Shown: piece after piece, positions 1-7,578 of the stretch
Layout of the letters: each line of letters begins with the position of its first letter
Position numbering within the stretch: the first letter of the stretch is position 1
Source: Novisyntrophococcus fermenticellae
GTDB taxonomy: Bacteria; Bacillota; Clostridia; Lachnospirales; Lachnospiraceae
Assembly: GCF_018866245.1 (NCBI RefSeq)
Contig: NZ_CP076458.1
Span: 310,001 to 374,000, forward strand
Direction: 5' to 3'
DNA: 64,000 nucleotides
Position numbers and translations under genes: made by a program
The notes under the pieces: generated by a model
The model's input: the letters and a program-made list of their open reading frames with translations, nothing else
Database searches by the model: none
What the model was told of the DNA's origin: nothing

Positions 1-53
1 AACAAGGTTCTCGTTACGGTCAAAATCTTTGATTTTGGGAACCGTAGAGGTTC

Positions 54-959
54 TTATTTCGGCGCTACCGCCTGTACGATGGTGCGGGTGGTGTTGACGG
101 CTGCCTGTGCGGTATACACGGCGCTCATCACATTGGCCTTTGTGCTGGTGTCCAGCCCGAAGGCTCCGGCGATTCGCGGCACTTCTCCGGCGGCCAGCAT
201 CAGTCCAAGTCCCAGCAGGGCATGGGTTCGCAGGACCATAAGCCCTGCCGTGAGGATGGTTGCCTGCAAAAATGTGGTCAGGCACAGGCCGATAATCTGC
301 TTGCACCACTGTGTAAAGCCGTCGATATAGCCGCGGGGAACGGAAAACATATACAGGCTGCCCACGGCGATCTGGATCAGCAAAATGCCGCCGCGCTTCA
401 GATTAGCAAAGAACACCTTAATGACCGCATAGCCCATCATGATAATCATAAAGAGCAGCAGGATGGGGCTGGTAATGACAGACAGTCCGCCGAACACGCC
501 GGAGCCCATGGCGCCGCCGATGTCCGCCGAGCTGCCAAGCTCGGAAATGATGTTTCCGGCAAGGTCGCCAAAGCTGGTTCCATACCCGGTGATGCCCGCC
601 GTGAGGCTGCTCTGGAGATTGACCGAAAGCTTGAACAGCTCCACCGGTACGATGGTAAAAAGAGACACCGCCATAAAGCCCTTGATGGCGTTTAAAGCGG
701 TGTCCTTTACGCTGCCCCGGCCGTGCTGGTATTCTATGCCGGTTTCAAACACCGACACCACCAGCCCGGTTCCGTACAGCGCCCAAGCCAGATAGGAGAA
801 AAACAGGACGATGGACTGTACCCAGCTCATCTCAAACAGCTCCACGCCCATGTTCCCCATCTGTGCAAAGAAGTCGGCCAGAAAGCCGACCACCTGTCCG
901 TAGAGCCATTCGATGATCTGATCCATCACGGTTCCAAGGACGAAGTCCCATATGAACAT
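54..959 (-). CDS. TrbL/VirB6-like conjugation membrane protein
   Basis: Predicted polytopic inner-membrane channel component of a conjugative type IV secretion system. The 301-residue protein has a short amphipathic start (MFIWDFVLGTVMDQ), then five or six hydrophobic segments, and a glycine-rich loop in the middle, as in TrbL/VirB6-like proteins of Clostridia ICEs. The reading frame is open further upstream, but the ATG at 959 is preceded by AGAGGTG at good spacing, while the upstream extension runs through a terminator-like hairpin, so 959 is the start. It is the last gene of the conjugation operon seen before the left edge; VirB4/VirD4-type genes are expected beyond it. Family assignment is by pattern and is moderately sure. 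Confidence 0.75.
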   Translation of the reverse strand: MFIWDFVLGTVMDQIIEWLYGQVVGFLADFFAQMGNMGVELFEMSWVQSIVLFFSYLAWALYGTGLVVSVFETGIEYQHGRGSVKDTALNAIKGFMAVSLFTIVPVELFKLSVNLQSSLTAGITGYGTSFGDLAGNIISELGSSADIGGAMGSGVFGGLSVITSPILLLFMIIMMGYAVIKVFFANLKRGGILLIQIAVGSLYMFSVPRGYIDGFTQWCKQIIGLCLTTFLQATILTAGLMVLRTHALLGLGLMLAAGEVPRIAGAFGLDTSTKANVMSAVYTAQAAVNTTRTIVQAVAPK

Positions 960-990
960 TGGATTTTCACCTCTTTTCTGTAGAAATAAA

Positions 991-1025
991 AAAGGCACAC
1001 CATAGCAATGCTGCGGTGTGCCTTT
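991..1025 (-). terminator. Hairpin with U-run before the TrbL-like gene
   Basis: Perfect 11-bp inverted repeat (AAAGGCACACC / GGTGTGCCTTT) followed on the minus strand by a T-run, then ATTTCTACAG and the ribosome binding site of the TrbL-like gene 32 nt away. Looks like an intrinsic terminator placed inside the operon. Confidence 0.7.
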
Positions 1026-1159
1026 GTATCTGCCTGAACGGATTTCAGGCAGGGCGCAATGATTCATAAAACTTCAAAAACGACTTGACAATCTGTTCGT
1101 TCAGAGCTTCAATACCACACAACGGTGGCCGCCGAAATAAGGAAAAGGAGGTCAGTTGC

Positions 1160-1327
1160 GTGGCAGATTACAAAAAAATGTATGATTCGCTGTTTAACGA
1201 TGTGACAGATGCCATTTCGCTGCTTCAGCGTGCGCAGCAAAAGACGGAGGAGCTTTTCATCTCCGGCGATGACGGTGTTGTGCTGGAACTCAAAAGAGAT
1301 TCAGAACCCGACGGCAACGATAAATAA
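1160..1327 (+). CDS. Small conserved accessory protein, 55 aa
   Basis: A 55-residue acidic, probably helical soluble protein starting at GTG (VADYKKMYDSLFNDVTDA). A strong AAGGAGG lies at the right distance and no in-frame ATG gives a better start. Similar small proteins beginning MADYKxMYxxLFN are common on Clostridia mobile elements and phages, with no function I can name. It is monocistronic: a TTGACA box lies at 1084-1089, and a strong terminator follows at 1348-1376. It sits between the TrbL-like gene and the AbiE operon, on the opposite strand to both. Confidence 0.65.
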   Translation: MADYKKMYDSLFNDVTDAISLLQRAQQKTEELFISGDDGVVLELKRDSEPDGNDK

Positions 1328-1347
1328 CAAAGTCCGTTTGCAAAAAG

Positions 1348-1376
1348 CAAGGAGAGCGGTTCTGCCGCTCTCCTTG
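1348..1376 (+). terminator. Intrinsic terminator of the 55-aa gene
   Basis: Perfect 12-bp stem (CAAGGAGAGCGG / CCGCTCTCCTTG) with a 5-nt loop followed by TTTT, 20 nt after the stop of the small plus-strand gene. Confidence 0.8.
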
Positions 1377-1412
1377 TTTTGCTGCTGCAAACGCCTTTTG
1401 GGAGAAATAAAA

Positions 1413-1446
1413 AAGGCGCACCGTGGGTTCATTCACAGTGCGCCTT
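1413..1446 (-). terminator. Terminator at the 3' end of the AbiE operon
   Basis: Stem AAGGCGCAC / GTGCGCCTT, followed on the minus strand by CTTTTTTATTTCTCC. It overlaps the stop codon of the 140-aa gene. The tail sequence closely matches that of the hairpin at 991-1025, as if both derive from one ancestral terminator. Confidence 0.7.
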
Positions 1447-1851
1447 GGAAAGTATTTGTGATTGTTGTTTTAGCTCGCTCACTCTGACAGGGTTTATATA
1501 ATGGGTGGCATAGGCTTTTTCAATGTCCTCGCCGCCGCTTTTGGAAAACCGGAGTTTCTTTGCATGGGGGAAGCTTTTCAGTCCCCACTGTTTATAAAAA
1601 GTCCACGAAGCCTTGAGTTTGTTTTTGGCGGCATAGCTTCGGATTTCCCGCATGATAAGGGACAGCTCGGAGAGGTTCACCTTGCAGACACGCTCCAAAT
1701 AATCCACCTTGCCGAAGCGCCACCGCTCATAATCCTCTTTGGAGAGGATGCTCAGATCCATCAGCACCTGCACCGGTGCCGCTATACCGCTCTTTTGGAG
1801 CTGCTGATACATGGAGTTATGAATTTTCCCCACAATTTCGCCGTGCTTCAT
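1429..1851 (-). CDS. Uncharacterised third gene of the AbiE-type operon, 140 aa
   Basis: Basic, soluble 140-residue protein with no domain I can name with certainty. Visible features are a helical N-terminus (MKHGEIVGKIHNSMYQQLQ), a central YLERVCKVNLSELS segment and a Lys/Arg-rich C-terminal half containing WTFYKQWG. It starts 18 nt after the AbiEii stop and ends in a terminator, so it is the last gene of the same three-gene operon. The pairing suggests an accessory or regulatory role in the toxin-antitoxin unit; that is inference. Nothing catalytic is recognisable. Confidence 0.6.
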   Translation of the reverse strand: MKHGEIVGKIHNSMYQQLQKSGIAAPVQVLMDLSILSKEDYERWRFGKVDYLERVCKVNLSELSLIMREIRSYAAKNKLKASWTFYKQWGLKSFPHAKKLRFSKSGGEDIEKAYATHYINPVRVSELKQQSQILSKAHCE

Positions 1852-1869
1852 CGCATCGCCTCCTGTGCG

Positions 1870-2877
1870 TTACAGCATTTTCTGCTGGGTATGCTCACCG
1901 GGAGCCTGCGTCCTTTCAAGACCCTCATCCAACTGGAGTAGGGTTTGGTTCAAGACTGCCATGCTTTCAGAGAGCTGTGCCGGAGAAAGAATGTCTCTTT
2001 GGGAAAATACATAAATCTCCTGCATTTTTGAAAAGGCTACCGTCAGCTCGGCATCCGTGCCAACAGCATCAAAAAGGGTGAATTGGGAAAAAGGTTTTTC
2101 CGACAGGTCACTTCCGATCCGCTCCCTTTCTTCTTTTCGCTTATAGGCGAGCATGGCTGTGAGTTCTTCCGGCGCTGAGAGCAGGGTGCGGATTCTTTCC
2201 TGTTCCATCATGATGGCAAGGTCATAAAGGTGCTTGGCGGTATCAAACAGCATACGCCGCTGGTAATAAAATTCCGCAGCCAGTATTTTATCTGCGAAGA
2301 TACGTTCCAGCTTGATGGTCTGCACAGGAAAGAGTTTTACTCCGTAATTTGATTCGAGAATTTGGCGTTGCTCACCGGTTGCCTCTGAATAAAGAAGTGG
2401 TGAGATTTCAAGGATTTCCACCGGCTCGCTGATGGTGAAGGATGTTGCCTCCACCTTTACATAGCCAAAACGCTGCAGGGCATCAGCGGAATCCACCGCA
2501 GTTACAGGAACGTATTCATATACGCTGGTGATGCTGCCCTTCTGATTGCTTTCTCTGGCTTTATCGGTTGTCCTTGAAAGAGTATGATAGCCGTTTGCCG
2601 ATGTTTCCAGCCGCTTTTTTCCCTGACTTTTTGAACAGTCATGAACTGCAACCGTCAGATCAATATCTTCCGAAAAGCGTTTCATTCGGCCGATGGATTT
2701 ATACAGGGCGGTTCCGCCTTTAAAGTATGCGGGAAGGGACTCCTGCTTTACGGACAGCTCCCATAGTAGCAGCGTCAGATAGTAATCCTTTTCTATAATG
2801 TCGCTTCGGATGCCTGTTCTGCGGCTGACGTCCGAGAGCAGGGCTTCAAATGCGTCTTTATCCTGATGTAAGTTCAT
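1870..2877 (-). CDS. AbiEii-type nucleotidyltransferase toxin
   Basis: 335-residue protein of the AbiEii/AbiGii type IV toxin family, which uses a nucleotidyltransferase fold and arrests growth (phage abortive infection or element maintenance). The signature KGGTALYKSIGR followed by FSEDIDL supplies the GG[ST] and DxD motifs of the minimal nucleotidyltransferase active site, at about residues 53-75. The remainder is the usual helical C-terminal half. The start overlaps the antitoxin stop by 20 nt, indicating translational coupling. Full length for the family, no sign of decay. Confidence 0.88.
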   Translation of the reverse strand: MNLHQDKDAFEALLSDVSRRTGIRSDIIEKDYYLTLLLWELSVKQESLPAYFKGGTALYKSIGRMKRFSEDIDLTVAVHDCSKSQGKKRLETSANGYHTLSRTTDKARESNQKGSITSVYEYVPVTAVDSADALQRFGYVKVEATSFTISEPVEILEISPLLYSEATGEQRQILESNYGVKLFPVQTIKLERIFADKILAAEFYYQRRMLFDTAKHLYDLAIMMEQERIRTLLSAPEELTAMLAYKRKEERERIGSDLSEKPFSQFTLFDAVGTDAELTVAFSKMQEIYVFSQRDILSPAQLSESMAVLNQTLLQLDEGLERTQAPGEHTQQKML

Positions 2878-3526
2878 TGTTCACCTCCATGAGTAAATCG
2901 ATAAGGGGCAGTATCACCTTTGCCGAGTAATGTTTGCGTGCGGTAAACAGCAGGGCAAGACCATCCAGTTCCTGTCGCTTTGCATAGCCTGTCAGCAGTA
3001 GCTCCGGCTTCTCCGCATCTATATGCGCATCGGCAAGCGCCATTGTCAGATCGATGAACTGGAGATATTTCCAGTTGTCGTCCGTTATCGGCACAGCAGG
3101 CTTTTTCAGCTTAATATGGCAATCTTTCGGCAGCTTTGCGCCATAACGGTTTGTGGTGATTTCCATGTTGCGGGGAATCAACGTCGTCAGTCCCAGCCTG
3201 TTCATCAGGAATGCGCCGGATTCGTACCCGATTTTGGCGCCGTTCTGTTCCGTCAGGGTTTTCTTCATCACCTGCTCAATGCTCGGCGTAACTTTCCCGA
3301 ATATGGTCTGCTTCACCTGACAATAGACGCCCTTTTGCAGTCTTTCAATTTCGCCCTTGTCCGCCATCCGCTTCAGCTTCACATTGGTCAGTGCCTTGGC
3401 CTGCTCATAGGGCAAGGCAAAGGTTTCCGCCAGTTGTGCCGCAATATTTTCTGTTTGAATTGCTGCCTCGTAGGGAATATTTTTAACAGTCTCTGCAATG
3501 TGTTCTCCATATCCAATCTGCTCCAT
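2858..3526 (-). CDS. AbiEi-like antitoxin/transcriptional repressor (DUF6088-like)
   Basis: 222-residue predicted antitoxin of the type IV AbiE system. An N-terminal winged-helix region (about residues 25-70, with the RMADKGEIERLQKGVY wing typical of AbiEi) precedes a larger C-terminal antitoxin domain. The ATG at 3526 is chosen because GGGAGGTG lies 6 nt upstream; an open frame continues 15 codons further but runs into the promoter. First gene of the operon. AbiEi proteins repress their own promoter by binding inverted repeats, and a perfect 13-bp inverted repeat lies directly upstream. Confidence 0.85.
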   Translation of the reverse strand: MEQIGYGEHIAETVKNIPYEAAIQTENIAAQLAETFALPYEQAKALTNVKLKRMADKGEIERLQKGVYCQVKQTIFGKVTPSIEQVMKKTLTEQNGAKIGYESGAFLMNRLGLTTLIPRNMEITTNRYGAKLPKDCHIKLKKPAVPITDDNWKYLQFIDLTMALADAHIDAEKPELLLTGYAKRQELDGLALLFTARKHYSAKVILPLIDLLMEVNNELTSG

Positions 3527-3544
3527 GTGCTTCACCTCCCGGTT

Positions 3545-3617
3545 AAGTGATATTATATGGTTGATTTTCATTTATAATCATTGCCATTATAATATCACTT
3601 TATGCGCCGAAAGTCAA
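3545..3617 (-). promoter_or_regulatory. AbiE operon promoter with operator inverted repeat
   Basis: On the minus strand TTGACT (3612-3617) and TATTAT (3589-3594) are separated by 17 nt. A perfect 13-bp inverted repeat, AAGTGATATTATA (3545-3557) and its complement (3588-3600), is separated by 30 nt. The distal half overlaps the -10 box and the proximal half lies just before the ribosome binding site. The layout fits cooperative AbiEi binding and autorepression. Confidence 0.75.
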
Positions 3618-3822
3618 TTTTCTCCTGATTACATACCAAGTATCGTCCAGTCAATACTTGCATAAGGACGGTGAACGGATTTTAATTTTCAAACAAAGCC
3701 CCCCTTTTTCAAGAAATGGGAAATTATCATATTTTAGTTGACAATTACATTACAGCCGCATATAATATTTAGTAACCTCTTTGCACTGCATTACATTCTT
3801 TACTTGGAATGCGAGATCAACA

Positions 3823-3952
3823 GTACAAACTGAGCAGGCGATGAACCTTTTTTATAAGAGGTCATGGGGCCGGGCCACCCAACGAGTGGCAGCAGATTGC
3901 ATAATGCGCACATCTGTGGGACAGTAGTATGTTCCATAGGTGTGCTATTTTT
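3823..3952 (+). promoter_or_regulatory. NiCo (czcD) riboswitch with terminator
   Basis: The leader matches the NiCo/czcD aptamer in order: ACTGAGCAGGC (3829-3839), a GAACC/GGTC hairpin, GGCCGGGCCAC, GTGGCAGCAG, CAGAT...ATCTG, then GTGGGACAGT (3916-3925). This is the conserved four-helix junction of the class. An expression platform is visible: GCACATCT (3908-3915) can pair fully with AGGTGTGC (3938-3945), followed by TATTTTT, forming a terminator that breaks the last aptamer helix. Metal binding should therefore turn transcription on. The class was reported to bind Co2+ and Ni2+, and later work argued for Fe2+. Confidence 0.85.
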
Positions 3953-4038
3953 ATACCCAAATGGAACAACGACCACGAAAATGGAGTGCCATAGAGCTAT
4001 CAAACGACTGCCGAAAGGCTAAAACGGAGGTAACTTTT

Positions 4039-6561
4039 ATGACAAGCAACAAACTGAACATGGCAGGCCTAGCCGCCGCCGAAGCAAAACGATTGCAGGA
4101 ACAATATGGCAAAAATGAATTGACCTCACAGAAGAAAGAGAGCTTTCTAAGAAAAGTTCTGCACATTATCTGTGAGCCGATGTTTTTGCTGCTGATTGTT
4201 GCTGCAATCATCTATTTTATTCTGGGTGAACCCAGAGATGGTGCGATTATGCTCATTTTTGTAGTGGGCATTATCAGCATTGATGTCATCCAAGAATGGA
4301 AAACAGATAAAACCTTGAACGCTCTCAAGGATTTGTCTGCCCCACATGTCACAGTCATTCGTGACGGCAAGGAGCAGACAATTGCAAGCTGCGATCTTGT
4401 TCCTGGCGACTTAATGATGATTTATGAGGGAGTCAAAATTCCTGCTGATGGTATTGTGCTAAAATGTAATGACCTGTGCGTGGATGAGTCCTCCTTAACA
4501 GGCGAAGCAGAAGGTGTGTGGAAAATTCCAACCGAAAGTGCAGAGCCCATTTCTGACTATTGGCGGAAGGATTACTGTTATGCAGGAACTTTGGTCACAC
4601 AAGGAACAGCAACAGTGCTGGTTGACAAAATCGGCGGAGCTACCGAATACGGTAAAATCGGTGCAAATGTTGCCGCAGCACCCGATGAGGATACTCCGCT
4701 TCAAAAGCAGACAGGCAGCCTTGTTAAGCTATGCGCTGGAATAGCGGCCGTTTTGTTTGCCCTTGTGGGTGTGTTCACTTGGTTTAACATACCAGACCAT
4801 GGCTTTGGAGACCGACTCATTGAGAGTATTCTATCTGGTATTACCCTTGCGATGGCAATGATACCCGAGGAGTTTCCGGTGATTCTTACCGTGTTCCTTT
4901 CTATGGGTGCGTGGCGGCTTGCTAAGAAAAACTCACTTGTACGCAAGCTTCCGTCCGTTGAAACGCTGGGTGCTGTATCGGTACTTTGCGTAGACAAAAC
5001 CGGTACCATCACTATGAACCAGATGACTGTGCAGGACACTTGGGCGGCTGATGGCGACACCCATAACTTGTGTGAAGTGATGGGGCTTGGCTGCGAAACT
5101 GACGCCTATGACCCAATGGAAAAAGCAATGCTTAAACATTGTGATGGGCTTGGCATCTCCAAAGAACATCTCTTTGGCGGCGAACTAATTAGCGAATATG
5201 CTTTTACCAATGAACTGAAAATGATGGGACATATATGGAGAAGAAACGGCAGCATTGTTATTGCCGCAAAAGGTTCACCAGAGCGTATTTTGACCATCTG
5301 TGAGCTGACGGAGAACGACAAAGAAGTAGCGGAGCATAAAATTACCGAAATGTCGAAACAAGGCTTGCGAGTCATTGCGGTTGCCACTGCAAGCCCTCAG
5401 AGCGAATCGGAAATTCCAGCACAAATCATCGATTGTCGTTTGACGCTTTGCGGACTCATCGGGCTTGCAGATCCCCCACGTGAAAGCGTAAAAGCAGACA
5501 TTGCGGTATGCAATAGGGCGGGTATTCGTGTTGTTATGATTACAGGCGACAACGGAATTACCGCATCCTCTATTGCAAAGAAAATTGGTATGCCAAACAG
5601 TGACCATATCATCACAGGCGATATGCTAAACGAAATGACTGACGTGCAACTGCGTGAAAGGGTTAAGGATGTCAGCATTTTCTCCCGTGTTATTCCTGAA
5701 CATAAAATGCGCATTGTGAAAGCGTTTAAGGACAACGGCGAGATTGTTGCTATGACCGGTGACGGTGTTAATGATGCACCTGCTCTAAAATATGCAGACA
5801 TCGGCATTGCAATGGGCAAGCGTGGCAGTGAGGTATCTCGTGAGGCCGCCGACCTTATTTTAATGGACGACAACTTTACCACCATTGTGGAAACAGTCAA
5901 GGATGGCAGGCGAATTTATGATAATATCCGCAAGGCAGTGGGCTATGTGTTCACCATTCACATCCCTATTGCATTTGCCTCCCTGCTTGCACCTATCCTC
6001 GGCATTGCGCCGACAGCACTGCTTTTGCTGCCGCTGCACGTTGTGCTTTTGGAGCTGCTGATTGACCCCACCTGCTCCATTGTGCTGGAGCGCCAGCCTG
6101 CCGAAACAGATATTATGGAACGAAAACCTCGTGACCCCAAGGAAAAGCTTTTGACTGCGCACATTCTGGCGAAAAGCGTGTTGCAGGGTCTTGTCATCTT
6201 TGCCGCATCCTTTGGTGCTTACTATGTGACGCTCTCCGGCAATGCAGACAATGCATCGGTTGCCCGCGCCATAGGGCTTTCCATTATTATGATTTCCAAC
6301 TTATTCTTGGTGCAGGTGAACAGCTCTGATCATGACTTCGCCCTGCAATCTATCATTCGTCTTGCAAAAGACAAGGTAATGTGGGCCGTGAACTTCGGAA
6401 CACTTGCGATGCTGGGCATTATCCTTTACTCTCCGCTGAATGCATTCTTGAAGCTGGCACCGCTGTCTGTACCCATGCTTTTGAAAGCCGTTGGGATTGC
6501 AGCAGTAGCCGTGTTCTGGTATGAGCTTGTGAAGCTTGTAAAAAAGCTGCTCAGAAGGTAA
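4039..6561 (+). CDS. P-type cation-transporting ATPase under riboswitch control
   Basis: 840-residue membrane ATPase that couples ATP hydrolysis to cation export. The order is cation ATPase N-domain, actuator loop with SLTGEAEGV, membrane helix 4 with PEEFP, phosphorylation motif DKTGT with the aspartate near residue 319, nucleotide-binding domain, hinge TGDGVNDAP near residue 575, and a C-terminal group of membrane helices. The overall plan is P2-like and PEEFP replaces the PEGLP of Ca2+ pumps. No N-terminal heavy-metal-binding domain is present. The start at 4039 has GGAGG 8 nt upstream; the longer open frame begins inside the riboswitch terminator. The riboswitch implies export of Co, Ni or Fe; substrate is inferred. 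Confidence 0.9.
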   Translation: MTSNKLNMAGLAAAEAKRLQEQYGKNELTSQKKESFLRKVLHIICEPMFLLLIVAAIIYFILGEPRDGAIMLIFVVGIISIDVIQEWKTDKTLNALKDLSAPHVTVIRDGKEQTIASCDLVPGDLMMIYEGVKIPADGIVLKCNDLCVDESSLTGEAEGVWKIPTESAEPISDYWRKDYCYAGTLVTQGTATVLVDKIGGATEYGKIGANVAAAPDEDTPLQKQTGSLVKLCAGIAAVLFALVGVFTWFNIPDHGFGDRLIESILSGITLAMAMIPEEFPVILTVFLSMGAWRLAKKNSLVRKLPSVETLGAVSVLCVDKTGTITMNQMTVQDTWAADGDTHNLCEVMGLGCETDAYDPMEKAMLKHCDGLGISKEHLFGGELISEYAFTNELKMMGHIWRRNGSIVIAAKGSPERILTICELTENDKEVAEHKITEMSKQGLRVIAVATASPQSESEIPAQIIDCRLTLCGLIGLADPPRESVKADIAVCNRAGIRVVMITGDNGITASSIAKKIGMPNSDHIITGDMLNEMTDVQLRERVKDVSIFSRVIPEHKMRIVKAFKDNGEIVAMTGDGVNDAPALKYADIGIAMGKRGSEVSREAADLILMDDNFTTIVETVKDGRRIYDNIRKAVGYVFTIHIPIAFASLLAPILGIAPTALLLLPLHVVLLELLIDPTCSIVLERQPAETDIMERKPRDPKEKLLTAHILAKSVLQGLVIFAASFGAYYVTLSGNADNASVARAIGLSIIMISNLFLVQVNSSDHDFALQSIIRLAKDKVMWAVNFGTLAMLGIILYSPLNAFLKLAPLSVPMLLKAVGIAAVAVFWYELVKLVKKLLRR

Positions 6562-6565
6562 GCCT

Positions 6566-6937
6566 ATGGGCTGGTATCAAGATATTGCTTTTCCAACGCT
6601 GATGCGATGGAATATTGGAAAAAATTCCATTTTGAAAAAGCGTACCGCACTGCTGAAACACGCATACGGCAACATTCTTGAAATAGGAATTGGGGAAGGC
6701 ACCAACCTTCCCCTTTATCCTACTAATATTACACACATTGCTACTGTGGAGGCTTATCCTAGAAAGCTGAAGGATAGTGCCATCGAGGTTGCGTTATTTT
6801 CGGAAAGTGCCGCTGCACTTCATTTTGACGACAACACATTTGATACTGTGGTTTCAACCTTTTCCTTGTGCAGTGTGGATGATTTAGAACAATATAGTCC
6901 AGAGTATCCTTGTCAAAGGCAGGTGAGCGAATTTTAG
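6566..6937 (+). pseudogene. Truncated class I SAM-dependent methyltransferase
   Basis: The first 107 or so residues match a small class I methyltransferase: LEIGIGEGTNLPLY is the SAM-binding glycine motif, and FDTVVSTFSLCSV is the motif II strand. Homology stops at about 6890, just after DDLEQ, where the family would continue ALREIYRVLKPGG. The last 14 residues are unrelated and read into an unrelated flank. It starts 4 nt after the ATPase stop and was probably once co-transcribed with it. Half the fold is lost, so activity is unlikely. Confidence 0.75.
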
Positions 6938-6944
6938 TTATCAT
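6888..6944 (-). pseudogene. N-terminal stub of an unknown gene
   Basis: On the minus strand AAGGAG is followed at good spacing by an ATG at 6944 and about 19 codons (MITKIRSPAFDKDTLDYIV). The frame then runs into the antisense of the methyltransferase remnant. It looks like the retained start of another gene fused tail-to-tail by a deletion at about 6890. Identity unknown. Confidence 0.3.
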
Positions 6945-7030
6945 ATCATTTTTCTCCTTTTTCCTCTGTTCATATGGTGAACATGTTTTCTCTTCAAACC
7001 TCACCTTAGATCCTTTAATATCCATTTTCA

Positions 7031-7084
7031 TTGACAGAAAATAAAAGATGTAGTATCATACAGTTTAGTTGATACTACATCTTT
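7031..7084 (+). promoter_or_regulatory. marR-exporter promoter and palindromic operator
   Basis: TTGACA (7031-7036) and TATCAT (7054-7059) are 17 nt apart. A perfect 15-bp inverted repeat, AAAGATGTAGTATCA (7044-7058) and its complement (7070-7084) with 11 nt between, covers the -10 box and the likely start site. Position and size suit binding by the MarR-family product of the next gene. Confidence 0.75.
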
Positions 7085-7104
7085 TTTATGCTGGAGGTGC
7101 TATT

Positions 7105-7578
7105 ATGGATGCCACTAAACGGCAAATCACAAAGATTGCCCGTGAAGTCAATAAGTTTACTGCCCGTATGCTGAAGCTGGACGGTATTGGAACTGCGGAA
7201 TATGATTTCATCCATGTGGTTCGCAAAAATCCCGGCATCACACAGGCTGCCATTCGGGAGATTCTCGCATTGGATAAAGGGGCCGCTGCCCGCCGTGCGG
7301 CCAATCTGGAGGCAAAGGGGTATCTTATCAGAAAGGCAAACCCTGCCGATGGCCGCAGCCAGCTGCTCTATGCCACTGAAAAGGCTGACCAATTAAAAAA
7401 CTCCAAGGCTTCCGTTGAAGCTCTTTATTATGAATATTTGCAGGAAACATTGTCTCCTGAGGAAAATGCTGAGTTCTGTCGGCTGCTGAACATCCTTTAC
7501 ACGCGCTCCAAGGCAGAGAGCAAGGCAGACTTTCCAAACCTCATTCACCGCTTTTTAGAAGGGAGCGGAGGAAAATGA
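7105..7578 (+). CDS. MarR-family transcriptional regulator
   Basis: 157-residue winged-helix repressor. Residues 30-100 carry the MarR DNA-binding region: EYDFIHVVRKNPGITQ, then a recognition helix with KGAAARRAANLEAKGY, then the basic wing NPADGRSQ. The ATG at 7105 has GGAGGTG 6 nt before it. Its stop overlaps the ATG of the first ABC exporter gene (ATGA), so regulator and exporter form one operon under the palindromic promoter. Likely senses a toxic small molecule exported by the following pair; the ligand cannot be told from sequence. Confidence 0.88.
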   Translation: MDATKRQITKIAREVNKFTARMLKLDGIGTAEYDFIHVVRKNPGITQAAIREILALDKGAAARRAANLEAKGYLIRKANPADGRSQLLYATEKADQLKNSKASVEALYYEYLQETLSPEENAEFCRLLNILYTRSKAESKADFPNLIHRFLEGSGGK

